Source of the DNA: Mycoplasmatota bacterium
GTDB taxonomy: Bacteria; Bacillota_I; Bacilli_A; RF39; UBA660
Direction of reading: 5' to 3'
Assembly (NCBI GenBank): GCA_022774645.1
Contig: JALFKQ010000004.1
Coordinates: forward strand, 1 to 37,502
Length of the DNA stretch: 37,502 nucleotides
A model generated the notes under the pieces. The model ran no database searches. It worked only from the letters and a program-made list of their open reading frames with translations, and was not told the DNA's origin. The position numbers and the translations under genes were made by a program. This document shows, piece by piece, positions 1 through 6,430 of the stretch (positions are counted from its first letter, which is position 1; each line of letters begins with the position of its first letter).

Positions 1-464
1 TAACTAACTAAACTGGAGTTTATATGCAAGCCTTGAACTCCCAAATATTCATTTAACTGTTTTTCGCTTTCCTTTTTCATTTTTACATTTTCTAGCAAAA
101 AGTATTTTGGCTTTATTTCTTTTAACAACCTTAAATATTCATAGAATAATTTAGACTTGTCACCTTCCAGGCCTTTTCCGTTAGCTTTTAGTATGGAAAA
201 ATCTTGGCAAGGGCTACCCCCTATTAATAAATCTATTTTGCCTACTATATAATTGCCTTGCTCTGTATATAAGACTCCATCTTTGTAACTTACCTTTGTA
301 ACATCGCCTATTTGTATAGTATTAGGATAATTATTCATTGTAACCTTTATAGCGTGTTTTTTTATTTCGCTTGCAAAATACCTGTCAACTTTCACTCCTA
401 TCCTTTCTAAAGCCACTTGCCCACAACTCATTCCATCGAACAGACTCAAAACATTAATTCCCAT
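1..464 (-). CDS. C5 cytosine DNA methyltransferase, N-terminal part (cut by window edge)
   Basis: Transfers a methyl group from S-adenosylmethionine to C5 of cytosine in DNA; in phages this usually protects against host restriction. The 154 visible residues begin at an ATG with an AGGAGG site 7-12 bases upstream. Motif I (LSLFDGMSCGQVAL) is at residues 6-19, the catalytic motif IV (GGSPCQDFS, nucleophile Cys86) at 82-90 and motif VI (ENVKMK) at 125-130. The reading frame runs to the window edge, ending INSSLVS, which in the family directly precedes motif VIII. The gene follows the ribbon-helix-helix gene by 13 bases. The C-terminal part is probably the fragment at 37243-37502 on the same strand. 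Joined end to end as given, the frame would meet TAA at the joint, so bases are missing or the gene is broken. Confidence 0.93.
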   Translation of the reverse strand, partial: MGINVLSLFDGMSCGQVALERIGVKVDRYFASEIKKHAIKVTMNNYPNTIQIGDVTKVSYKDGVLYTEQGNYIVGKIDLLIGGSPCQDFSILKANGKGLEGDKSKLFYEYLRLLKEIKPKYFLLENVKMKKESEKQLNEYLGVQGLHINSSLVS

Positions 465-477
465 TATTAAAATCCTC

Positions 478-603
478 CTACTTAAAATATTCTTTTAAAA
501 TTCTTATAATAACATTAGCTATGCTCCTATCTTCTTCTTTTGCCACTTTCTCTAACCTTTCTCTGAGTTCTGTTGGAAGTCTTAAAGAGAACATCTTTCT
601 CAT
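478..603 (-). CDS. Small ribbon-helix-helix (CopG/Arc-like) regulator, 41 aa
   Basis: A 41-residue protein starting MRKMFSLRLPTELRERL and continuing with a helix-turn-helix-like EEDRSIANVIIRILKEYF. A short beta strand with alternating residues (MFSLRL) followed by two helices with a hydrophobic pattern is the Arc/CopG/MetJ fold, which dimerises and reads the DNA major groove with the strand. Its site AGGGGTGGTGATTAG lies directly before the ATG. It is upstream of and apparently co-transcribed with the methyltransferase, so it may control the leftward cluster, perhaps through the repeat at 814-1308. The DNA target is not visible. Too short for many gene callers, but the fold pattern and ribosome site make it convincing. 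Confidence 0.82.
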   Translation of the reverse strand: MRKMFSLRLPTELRERLEKVAKEEDRSIANVIIRILKEYFK

Positions 604-621
604 CTAATCACCACCCCTCTT

Positions 622-645
622 TATATATATATATATATATATATA
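622..645. repeat. TA dinucleotide run
   Basis: About twelve TA units between the ribosome site of the ribbon-helix-helix gene and the stop of the 23-residue peptide. It sits in the presumed 5' leader of the regulator mRNA and could change length by slippage. Confidence 0.8.
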
Positions 646-680
646 TTAACATATATTACAATGTATTGCAATATAGTATA

Positions 681-752
681 TTAAATTTTTTTACGAATTA
701 TTAATACCTCACTTTTACTCAGGTTAATATAATTGTAACAAACTCCTTTCAT
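681..752 (-). CDS. 23-residue peptide copying part of the DUF4230-like protein
   Basis: An ATG at 752 preceded by ATAAGGAGTTG opens a 23-codon frame: MKGVCYNYINLSKSEVLI, then IRKKI and TAA. A TATAAT lies about 17 bases upstream of the ribosome site (774-769). The stretch KGVCYNYINLSKSEVLI matches KGVCHNYINLSKSEVLI in the exported protein encoded at 35835-36437, and the DNA is also clearly similar (about 49 bases with few differences). This is therefore either a decayed fragment left by a duplication or a small functional peptide that mimics a segment of the larger protein. The intact ribosome site and clean stop favour keeping it, but translation is not shown. Confidence 0.45.
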   Translation of the reverse strand: MKGVCYNYINLSKSEVLIIRKKI

Positions 753-813
753 CAACTCCTTATATTACATTATATTCAACTTTCTAAAAATGATACACTT
801 TTTTTAAAAAAAA

Positions 814-1308
814 TTTTTGCAGCCTTTAGATTCCCTTAGCAAACAAAACTCTTTTTCTTTTTAAAACTCAATAGCTTATACATTTTAAAAGATAAAATTA
901 TTTTATGCATAAATGTATATTTAAAAAAATATAGATATTTTTCTTTTTATATATATATAGAAAAACTTTTAAAAAAAAGTTGTTCCTAACATAAGGTATA
1001 ATCCCATTCTTGTATGATAATGTTTCTCAAAAAGACTTTGTTAAATTTAAAATGCTTACAAACGGCTAAATCAAGCCATTTCTTGAAAACCGCATTCTTT
1101 CGTAAAAAAATATACATTTGGCTTAACCAAGCCATTTATAAAGAACTTTTTTTAAAAAACTCTTAAATATGAACAACTGTTTACAATTTATTCTAAATGA
1201 GAATGGCATTATTACTTGCATTGCGTATATTTTTAATTGTTAATTTTTTAACAATTAACAATTTGTTAATATTTAATATTTGCATAAATATTCAAAAACT
1301 ATGTATAA
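814..1308 (-). repeat. Long intergenic repeat copy R1 (inverted relative to R2 and R3)
   Basis: This gene-free stretch matches, as reverse complement, the intergenic regions at 13376-13866 and 24683-25171. Order of shared blocks read leftwards: a TACATAGTTTTTGAAT block (about 1307-1290), a CCATTCTCAATTAGA-like block (about 1205-1190), a GGCTTGGTTAAGCC hairpin (1132-1119), a 43-base block at 1080-1122 identical to 13559-13601, an ACATTATCAT block (about 1020), an AT-rich CTATATATATAT block (about 960-945) and an AAAGGCTGCAAAAA end (828-814). It differs from the others in having a second hairpin arm pair (GGCTAAATCAAGCC at about 1063-1076), as if a central part were duplicated in inverted form. 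It ends about 60 bases upstream of the 23-residue peptide, facing the leftward cluster. No ORF of note is inside. Confidence 0.85.
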
Positions 1309-1348
1309 ATACACATTTAACCAGACTTGTTTTAGACTTTTTGAAGGC

Positions 1349-1392
1349 ATTTTTGCATTTTAAATTAAAGATATAATTAAAGAGGATTAAGG
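1349..1392 (+). promoter_or_regulatory. Promoter -10 and ribosome site for the small virion-like gene cluster
   Basis: TATAAT at 1372-1377 follows an AT-rich stretch, and GGAAAGGAGG follows 15 bases later, just before the ATG at 1408. No good -35 box is visible at the right distance. It is the only promoter-like sequence between R1 and the rightward genes. Confidence 0.45.
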
Positions 1393-1407
1393 AAAGGAGG
1401 TTATAAA

Positions 1408-1914
1408 ATGAATTACTATCAATTCGGCAAAGGAACTTATGATAATAGATTAAATAGTATAAATCAACAATATGGATTGCAAACACCAATGTACAATCAA
1501 ATGCAACCAGGATATAATCAACAAACACAACAACCTTATAATAATCAAATTCCTATGATGAATAATCAACCCAATATAGGAAGTGCAGTAATACCAGTTG
1601 GAGGTATAGAAGAAGTTAAGGCTTATCCCACTGACTTTACAGGGAATATAACTTATTTTAACGATATAACTAATGGTAAAATTTATACTAAACAATTAAA
1701 TCTGGAAGGCATTTCAGAAATAAAAATTTATTCGTTGGATAATTCTCCAATCGATAATCCAAGTACTATGCAAGTAAATAAACAACAATATGATTTGCTT
1801 GCTAAAAGAATTAATGAAATTGAAAAAGAAATTTCTAAAATCAATAAAATGTTAGGAGGTTTTAATAATGAATCCAATGCAAATGTTTCAAATGTTAGCG
1901 CAGAAACAAATTAA
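1408..1914 (+). CDS. Asn/Gln-rich protein, probable virion-associated, 168 aa
   Basis: First of five tightly packed small genes (1408-3621). The N-terminal 50 residues are low-complexity and rich in Gln, Asn, Tyr, Pro and Met (QTQQPYNNQIPMMNNQ). Residues about 60-115 look like a compact beta domain (VIPVGGIEEVKAYPTDF then TYFNDITNGKIYTKQL). Residues about 128-150 form a short coiled coil (LLAKRINEIEKEISKINK). A disordered sticky arm followed by a small folded domain and a coil is common in small phage structural proteins, but no catalytic or named domain is recognised. The ribosome site GGAAAGGAGG fixes the start. Its 3' end overlaps the next gene by 47 bases in another frame. Confidence 0.75.
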   Translation: MNYYQFGKGTYDNRLNSINQQYGLQTPMYNQMQPGYNQQTQQPYNNQIPMMNNQPNIGSAVIPVGGIEEVKAYPTDFTGNITYFNDITNGKIYTKQLNLEGISEIKIYSLDNSPIDNPSTMQVNKQQYDLLAKRINEIEKEISKINKMLGGFNNESNANVSNVSAETN

Positions 1915-2086
1915 TCCACAACAAATTTTAGGTATGTTAAATGGAAATCCACTCTTTACTCAAGCGCAAAATATGATCAACTCAGGAGGTAACCCTAAAA
2001 ATATAGTTATGAATATAGCTAAACAAAAAGGAATAACTGAACAACAATTAAAAGAAATGGCAAAACAAATAGGAATTAAATTTTAG
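1868..2086 (+). CDS. Small Met/Gln/Asn-rich helical protein, 72 aa
   Basis: Starts inside the previous gene at an ATG preceded by TTAGGAGG, which suggests translational coupling. The sequence is rich in Met, Gln and Asn (MNPMQMFQMLAQKQINPQQ) with two or three short amphipathic helices and a basic C-terminal helix (ITEQQLKEMAKQIGIKF). No domain is recognised. It lies between two other probable virion proteins, so a minor structural or assembly role is likely, but this is inference from neighbourhood only. Confidence 0.7.
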   Translation: MNPMQMFQMLAQKQINPQQILGMLNGNPLFTQAQNMINSGGNPKNIVMNIAKQKGITEQQLKEMAKQIGIKF

Positions 2087-2097
2087 GAGGTTTTATA

Positions 2098-2841
2098 ATG
2101 GGATTAGATGGAACTGGAATTATACCAGTATGTGATGTAAATAATAATTCTAATAGAGGAAATGGATTTGATGGTGATGGAGCTTTTTCATGGATATTCT
2201 TCTTATTCTTCTTATTAGCTTGGGGAAATGGCTATGGAGGATTTGGAGGATTTGGTAATAATGGAGGTGGAGTTGCTGGTATGACTTATTTAAATGGGAT
2301 AAGTAATGATTTTATTTATACTAACTTAAATAATACTTTAGGTCAAGGCTTTACACAGTTAACAAATCAAAATTTTGGAATAAGTAAAGATATACAAGCT
2401 GGAGTTTCTCAACTTTCTAATGGAATTTGTTCTTCTACCTATGAATTAACAAGTGATATTAATAATGTAGCAAATCAAATACAAAATTGTTGTTGTGAGA
2501 CTAATAGAAACATAGATTCTGTTAGATACGAAAATGCTAAAAATACTTGTGATATAATTAATAACGCTAATATGAATACTAGGGATTTATTAGAAAGTAA
2601 TAACGCTCAAACTCAAAGAATCATTGATTATTTAACAAATCAAGAAATACAAAGTTTAAGGTCTGAATTACAATCTGCACAATTAGCATTACAAAACAAC
2701 GCTCAAACAGCCAATATAGTAAATCAATTAAAACCAGTGCCTATTCCAGCATACTTGACTTGTAGTCCTTATGCTTCATATAATTTACCAAATAATCCAT
2801 ATGGTAACACAAATCAATGTTGTGGAAATGGATTGATTTAG
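2098..2841 (+). CDS. Gly-rich protein with hydrophobic segment and Cys-rich tail, probable virion-associated, 247 aa
   Basis: Begins 11 bases after the previous stop with AGGAGG in the gap. Residues about 29-43 (AFSWIFFLFFLLAWG) are strongly hydrophobic and are followed by a Gly/Phe/Asn run (GYGGFGGFGNNGGG). The middle is a long Asn/Gln-rich region likely to be helical, containing NCCCETNRNIDSVR and a later coiled-coil-like stretch (LRSELQSAQLALQN). The end has several Cys residues. The make-up suggests a self-associating or membrane-contacting virion part rather than an enzyme. No family can be named from the sequence alone. Confidence 0.72.
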   Translation: MGLDGTGIIPVCDVNNNSNRGNGFDGDGAFSWIFFLFFLLAWGNGYGGFGGFGNNGGGVAGMTYLNGISNDFIYTNLNNTLGQGFTQLTNQNFGISKDIQAGVSQLSNGICSSTYELTSDINNVANQIQNCCCETNRNIDSVRYENAKNTCDIINNANMNTRDLLESNNAQTQRIIDYLTNQEIQSLRSELQSAQLALQNNAQTANIVNQLKPVPIPAYLTCSPYASYNLPNNPYGNTNQCCGNGLI

Positions 2842-2842
2842 T

Positions 2843-3169
2843 ATGAGTTGTAAGAATTGCTGTTGTTATCATGTGGTTTCTGATATAAGCGAAACTATGG
2901 TAATAACATTAAAAAATGAACCTACAAATTTGAAAAATGAAGATAGGATATGTTTCTTGATACCTAAATGGTTAGATATCCCTAATGCTCCAACCACAGC
3001 TGTAACTATATATGTAAACGGAGAGGCAATTGAAGTAAGGGATAGATTTGGTAATCCTATGGTAGGTAATGATTTAAGAAATTGTTTGCTTTATTGTGGA
3101 TATTACGGCTCTGAAGGAACTGCACATGTACAAATAGTTAATATTCCTAGAAAGCGTTGTAGATTATAA
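2843..3169 (+). CDS. Cys-rich small beta protein, 108 aa
   Basis: Starts one base after the previous stop, so it is likely translated by coupling. It opens with MSCKNCCCYHV and has further Cys in the middle and at the end (NCLLYCGYYG, KRCRL). The centre, with VITLKNEPTNL, TTAVTIYVNGEAIEVRD and GTAHVQIVNI, reads as a small beta sandwich. Four Cys within the first seven residues could bind metal or form disulphides. No enzyme signature is visible. It belongs to the 1408-3621 block and is best called a candidate capsid decoration or surface protein. Confidence 0.7.
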   Translation: MSCKNCCCYHVVSDISETMVITLKNEPTNLKNEDRICFLIPKWLDIPNAPTTAVTIYVNGEAIEVRDRFGNPMVGNDLRNCLLYCGYYGSEGTAHVQIVNIPRKRCRL

Positions 3170-3183
3170 GGAGGTGCTTTAAT

Positions 3184-3621
3184 ATGAAAATGGACTTTGA
3201 AAAAGTAGAACGAATAAATAAAGAAATGTTAGATAAAGCTATAAGCAATCTTGAAAGAAATTATGATAGCGAAAGTTTTCAAGTATTTAGTAAATGCATT
3301 AAAAATAATTATTATATCTGTCTGGCAAAAGAATATGAAGAAGAAGAAAATTATCAATACGCAAGAAGATATTCAGGTACGACTTCTAGTAGATACTATA
3401 ATAATGTAAATCCTCCTGGAAGGAATAGCATGAATAATAGCAGAATGAATTATTTTAAAAGAGAAACTGAAATGATTAAAGAAGTAGAAAGATTATTAGC
3501 TACAAACGAGGAAGAAGATAGAGAAAAAATCTTAGAGCAACTAGAAGAAACATTTAAAGATTTAAAAGTAATGTACCCTAATTTCTACGAAACAGCATTA
3601 AGAAAAGTTAGAAAATTATAA
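3184..3621 (+). CDS. Charged helical protein, last gene of small virion-like block, 145 aa
   Basis: Preceded by AAGGAGGTG. Mostly helical and charged: residues 1-60 (MKMDFEKVERINKEML and after), a loop rich in Tyr, Arg, Asn and Ser (RRYSGTTSSRYYNN), then a long acidic helix (EEDREKILEQLEETF). No known domain is recognised. A strong terminator follows at 3622-3648, so this closes the operon that begins at 1408. An assembly or scaffolding helper is possible, but nothing in the sequence proves it. Confidence 0.7.
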   Translation: MKMDFEKVERINKEMLDKAISNLERNYDSESFQVFSKCIKNNYYICLAKEYEEEENYQYARRYSGTTSSRYYNNVNPPGRNSMNNSRMNYFKRETEMIKEVERLLATNEEEDREKILEQLEETFKDLKVMYPNFYETALRKVRKL

Positions 3622-3650
3622 AAGATGGATTTTTTTCCATCTTTTTTATT
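3622..3650 (+). terminator. Rho-independent terminator of the 1408-3621 operon
   Basis: AAGATGGA (3622-3629) pairs with TCCATCTT (3636-3643) around a T loop, followed directly by TTTTATTTTT. Confidence 0.85.
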
Positions 3651-3654
3651 TTTG

Positions 3655-3690
3655 GGTTCTATTTTTTAAAGTTATATTGTATAATATAGT
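3655..3690 (+). promoter_or_regulatory. Promoter for the amylase gene
   Basis: TGTATAATATAGTAAAG with TATAAT at 3680-3685 sits between the upstream terminator and the ribosome site AAAGGGGG of the gene at 3720. The -35 region is AT-rich and not clear. The part after the -10 resembles the promoter family seen elsewhere in this genome. Confidence 0.55.
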
Positions 3691-3719
3691 AAAGAAACAA
3701 AATTAAAGGGGGATTTTAT

Positions 3720-4583
3720 ATGGAAAAGATATTACATTGTTTAAATTGGAAACTTGAAGATATACAAGAAAACTTAGAGGTAATTAAAGAACAAGGTTTT
3801 ACAATGGTTCTTACTAGTGTATTACAAGGCCAAAAAGATAATGGTACTGAGTGGTGGAAAGCTTATCAACCTCTTCATTTTGATATTAAAGATAATAGAT
3901 TGGGGAATGAAAAAGAATTAAGGAATCTTTGTGCTAAAGGAAATGAAATTGGGGTAAAAGTTATGGTAGATGTAGTTTTTGACCATGTTGCCGATGGAGA
4001 ATTTAATGAATTTAATTCTAAAGTAACAATTCCTAGAAGATTGCAAAGGACTAAAGAACAAGTAAGTGATTGGAATAGTAGATGGCAAGTTACTAATCTT
4101 AGTAGCGGCAATTTACCTCATTTAAATTACGATGATTTAGAGTTGCAAGAATTAGCTTTTAAATATATAGATAAATTAATTAATATAGGTGTTAGTGCTA
4201 TAAGAATAGACCAATGCAAACATATAGCTTTACCAAACGAAGGAAGTACTTTTTTTAGAAATTTATTGCATAGATATTCAGATAAATTATGTATTTACGG
4301 AGAGGTGATATTTGCACCTGGCTGGTTGATAGATGAATACTCTAAATATATAATTCCTATAACCGAAGTTGTTAATCATAGTTATAATGTTTGTACTTTT
4401 TATGAAAGTCATGATACTTATTATAACTTCGGAGGCAAGGATAACAATAATGATTATGATACTATTAGAGGATATAAAGAAGTAGTGTTAAGAAATAAGA
4501 GAGCGGTATTATTCTTTGCCAGACCTTTTAACGATACTTGGAAAAGTAATGAAATAAAAGAAATAAATAATTTGAAATTTTAG
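3720..4583 (+). CDS. Minimal GH13 alpha-amylase-like glycoside hydrolase, 287 aa
   Basis: Predicted to hydrolyse alpha-glucan bonds. The GH13 barrel motifs are present in order: region I DVVFDH (residues 84-89), region II with the nucleophile Asp164 in AIRIDQCKH (160-168), region III with acid/base Glu195 in IYGEVI (192-197) and region IV with Asp232 in ESHD (229-232). The N-terminal WWKAYQP (45-51) is also typical. At 287 residues it is much shorter than usual amylases (over 400); barrel loops are trimmed and no C-terminal beta domain follows. There is no signal peptide, so it acts in the cytoplasm or in the virion. It has its own promoter and lies between probable virion genes and the antirepressor. 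Degradation of host glycogen or of an alpha-glucan capsule are both possible. All four catalytic motifs are intact. Confidence 0.9.
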   Translation: MEKILHCLNWKLEDIQENLEVIKEQGFTMVLTSVLQGQKDNGTEWWKAYQPLHFDIKDNRLGNEKELRNLCAKGNEIGVKVMVDVVFDHVADGEFNEFNSKVTIPRRLQRTKEQVSDWNSRWQVTNLSSGNLPHLNYDDLELQELAFKYIDKLINIGVSAIRIDQCKHIALPNEGSTFFRNLLHRYSDKLCIYGEVIFAPGWLIDEYSKYIIPITEVVNHSYNVCTFYESHDTYYNFGGKDNNNDYDTIRGYKEVVLRNKRAVLFFARPFNDTWKSNEIKEINNLKF

Positions 4584-4624
4584 TAATACTTTTGAAACTT
4601 GCTGCATATAATATAATATAAAAG
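4582..4624 (+). promoter_or_regulatory. Conserved phage promoter element (type A) after the amylase gene
   Basis: Begins in the TAG stop codon of the amylase gene: TAGTAATACTTTTGAAAC, then TTGCTG, then CATATAATATAATATAAAAG. The -10 TATAAT is at 4607-4612. Over 40 bases it is nearly identical to the element upstream of ssb on the minus strand (32780-32820). There is no consensus -35, but the TTTGAAAC part is conserved between copies. Confidence 0.75.
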
Positions 4625-4641
4625 AGAAGGAAGGTGTTAGT

Positions 4642-4773
4642 ATGAATTGGAACTAGATTGGTTACTCAAAAAAGGATAACCAATAATCCGAAAAATCCAT
4701 ACACTATAGGAACAGATTATAGAGCTATTATTCAAAAAAGATTAACAGCTCAAGGTAACATCACAACTTAGTT
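4642..4773 (+). pseudogene. Decayed copy of an AntA antirepressor
   Basis: After a promoter and a GAAGGAAGG site an ATG at 4642 gives only MNWN before TAG. Downstream, a frame around 4662-4773 reads TQKRITNNPKNPYTIGTD and then DYRAIIQKRLTAQGN before a stop. The second part aligns with DFRAITQKRLTAQGN of the intact AntA protein; 4715-4770 matches 5048-5103 at roughly 48 of 56 bases. The first part also looks like an AntA-type middle segment. This is a broken paralogue left beside the live gene, still behind an intact promoter and ribosome site. Confidence 0.75.
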
Positions 4774-4806
4774 TTAAGGGATATAAGAAAGTTTAAGATT
4801 ATAGAC

Positions 4807-4829
4807 GACTGTACACTCAATGTACAGTC
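4807..4829. promoter_or_regulatory. Perfect 9-bp inverted repeat upstream of antirepressor gene
   Basis: GACTGTACA (4807-4815), five-base spacer CTCAA, then TGTACAGTC (4821-4829). No T-run follows, so it is unlikely to be a terminator. It is 75 bases upstream of the AntA start and could be an operator for a dimeric repressor or an RNA hairpin in the leader. Confidence 0.6.
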
Positions 4830-4903
4830 ATATAAGAATTCTCAAAACAAAGAGCAACCTTATTACGAACTTAACAAATATCAAAATAAAGGAGAGTGTT
4901 AAT

Positions 4904-5569
4904 ATGAAAATGTTTGAAGAGTTAATAAAGGTGAATAGAGAAAATAATACTGTATCAGCAAGGGAATTACATGAATTTTTAGGAGTTAATACACAGTTTA
5001 CTATTTGGTTTAATAGAATGTGTGAATATGGATTTGAGGAAAATAGCGACTTTAGAGCTATTACTCAAAAAAGATTAACAGCTCAGGGCAATACAACAAC
5101 TTACATTGATTATGAAATTACTTTAGATATGGCAAAAGAAATTAGTATGATACAAAGAAGTGAAAAAGGAAAACAAGCTAGACAATATTTTATCCAATGT
5201 GAAAAATTTATTCAAGATAGCAAATTAACTGAAGAGTTTAAGTACTATAGAAAAACTGGTAAAATAGCAAGAAAGGATTTAACAGATACAATAAAAGAAA
5301 AACTTCAGCCTTCAAATCAATTCGTTTACGGAAACTATACTGAGTTAGGATACTTAAAAGTATTTGGTAAAAAAACTAAAGAATTAAAACAAGAAAGAAA
5401 TTTAAAACCAAAGGATAATTTAAGAAATCACTTCACTCCAGAGGAATTAAAAGAAGTTTTAAAAGTAGAAGAAGAAATTAAGAGTTTGATAATAGCATTT
5501 AATCTAATGAATATAGATAAGAAAGAAGTTTATAAGAAGATAAAAGAAATAATGTTAAAAAATCAATAG
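4904..5569 (+). CDS. AntA/AntB-type phage antirepressor, 221 aa
   Basis: Antirepressors of this class bind and neutralise a phage repressor. Residues about 1-115 form the AntA domain: VSARELHEFLGVNTQFTIWF, then MCEYGFEENSDF, then a conserved helix EITLDMAKEISMIQRSEKGKQ, then ARQYFIQCEKF. The C-terminal half (about 125-221) is lysine-rich and helical and is not recognised. An ATG further upstream at 4820 would be in frame, but 4904 is chosen because GGAGAGTG sits eight bases before it and the AntA domain starts there. A terminator at 5647-5680 closes the unit. A broken copy lies directly upstream. No classical CI-type repressor is visible in the window. Confidence 0.9.
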   Translation: MKMFEELIKVNRENNTVSARELHEFLGVNTQFTIWFNRMCEYGFEENSDFRAITQKRLTAQGNTTTYIDYEITLDMAKEISMIQRSEKGKQARQYFIQCEKFIQDSKLTEEFKYYRKTGKIARKDLTDTIKEKLQPSNQFVYGNYTELGYLKVFGKKTKELKQERNLKPKDNLRNHFTPEELKEVLKVEEEIKSLIIAFNLMNIDKKEVYKKIKEIMLKNQ

Positions 5570-5646
5570 TACTAGACAAATAAATAAATATGCGTTATAA
5601 TAAATATACAGACATTTTCATTTCATTTACTTTCTCTCTTTTTTTA

Positions 5647-5680
5647 GGCCAGTGGTTTTAATTAATCACTGGTCTTTTTG
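5647..5680 (+). terminator. Terminator between antirepressor and tail-tip genes
   Basis: GGCCAGTG (5647-5654) pairs with CACTGGTC (5668-5675), one G-U pair, followed by TTTTTG. Confidence 0.85.
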
Positions 5681-5689
5681 TTATATACA

Positions 5690-5719
5690 TTGTTCCATAA
5701 ATGCTATTTATGTTATAAT
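5690..5719 (+). promoter_or_regulatory. Promoter for the tail-tip operon
   Basis: TTGTTC at 5690-5695 and TATAAT at 5714-5719 with 18 bases between; TATG precedes the -10. The ribosome site AAGAGGTGAT follows, before the ATG at 5741. Confidence 0.65.
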
Positions 5720-5740
5720 ATTATTATAAGAGGTGATAAA

Positions 5741-6430
5741 ATGGGATATATAATTTTAAATGGAGTGAAAAGCACAGAAAAAGGATTATTATTAAAAAAC
5801 GATTATAATATTCCTATAGCTAATGAAACTCTAGAAAGAATATCTGTGTTAGGAAGAAAAGAAGGGGATTTAACAATCAGAACAGGAAGTTATCCTGATT
5901 TAACCTTTACTTTAGAATTTATTTTAAGAAATTGGAAAGATTCTTCTAGTGAAATAAAAGCTTTAATTCCTTTCTTTTTTGCAAATACTGATGATAAATT
6001 ATTTGTTAATAATGAAGAATATTATTATGAAATCGTAAGTAAGGAAATAGGAGAATTAAATTATAAAAATGGCAGAGCAATAATAATTCCTGTAACTTTT
6101 ACAACTAAACCTTTTTTAAAATTAAAAGATGACACACCAGTAACAGGAAATGAAATATTAAACAGAGGTATAATTGAAAGTGAACCGTTAATAAATATCA
6201 ATTCTTCTACACGAAAAACAATTACTGTTACATGTAACGGTCAAGAATTTATTGTGGAACCTACAACCTCAAATGACTTTTATATAGATTGTTCAAGATA
6301 TATTGTGTATGATTCTAAAGGAACTCTTTTTAAAACTAGAGGGGCATTTCCTAAACTAAAGGTTGGAAATAATACTTTTACTTGTACTGTAGGTTATAAA
6401 GTTTATAGAAGGGAGTTATTTTTAATATAA
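5741..6430 (+). CDS. Distal tail protein (Dit), 229 aa
   Basis: Dit forms the hub at the tail tip that joins the tail tube to the Tal and receptor-binding parts. The N-terminal half has the family pattern: a short strand start (MGYIILNGVKSTEKGLLL), VLGRKEGDLTIRTGSYPDL, and then FTLEFILRNWK. The C-terminal half is a galectin-like beta domain (ITVTCNGQEFIVEP, then YIVYDSKGTLFKT). The usual length of short Dit proteins is about 230 residues, as here. The start at 5741 follows AAGAGGTGAT; an upstream in-frame ATG at 5678 falls in the terminator and is rejected. The stop overlaps the ATG of the next gene by one base. Confidence 0.85.
   Translation: MGYIILNGVKSTEKGLLLKNDYNIPIANETLERISVLGRKEGDLTIRTGSYPDLTFTLEFILRNWKDSSSEIKALIPFFFANTDDKLFVNNEEYYYEIVSKEIGELNYKNGRAIIIPVTFTTKPFLKLKDDTPVTGNEILNRGIIESEPLININSSTRKTITVTCNGQEFIVEPTTSNDFYIDCSRYIVYDSKGTLFKTRGAFPKLKVGNNTFTCTVGYKVYRRELFLI

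Noticed and set aside
1450-1695. Minus-strand ORF opposite the first virion-like gene
   Set aside because: No ribosome site and hydrophobic nonsense composition; it is the shadow of the Asn/Gln-rich gene.
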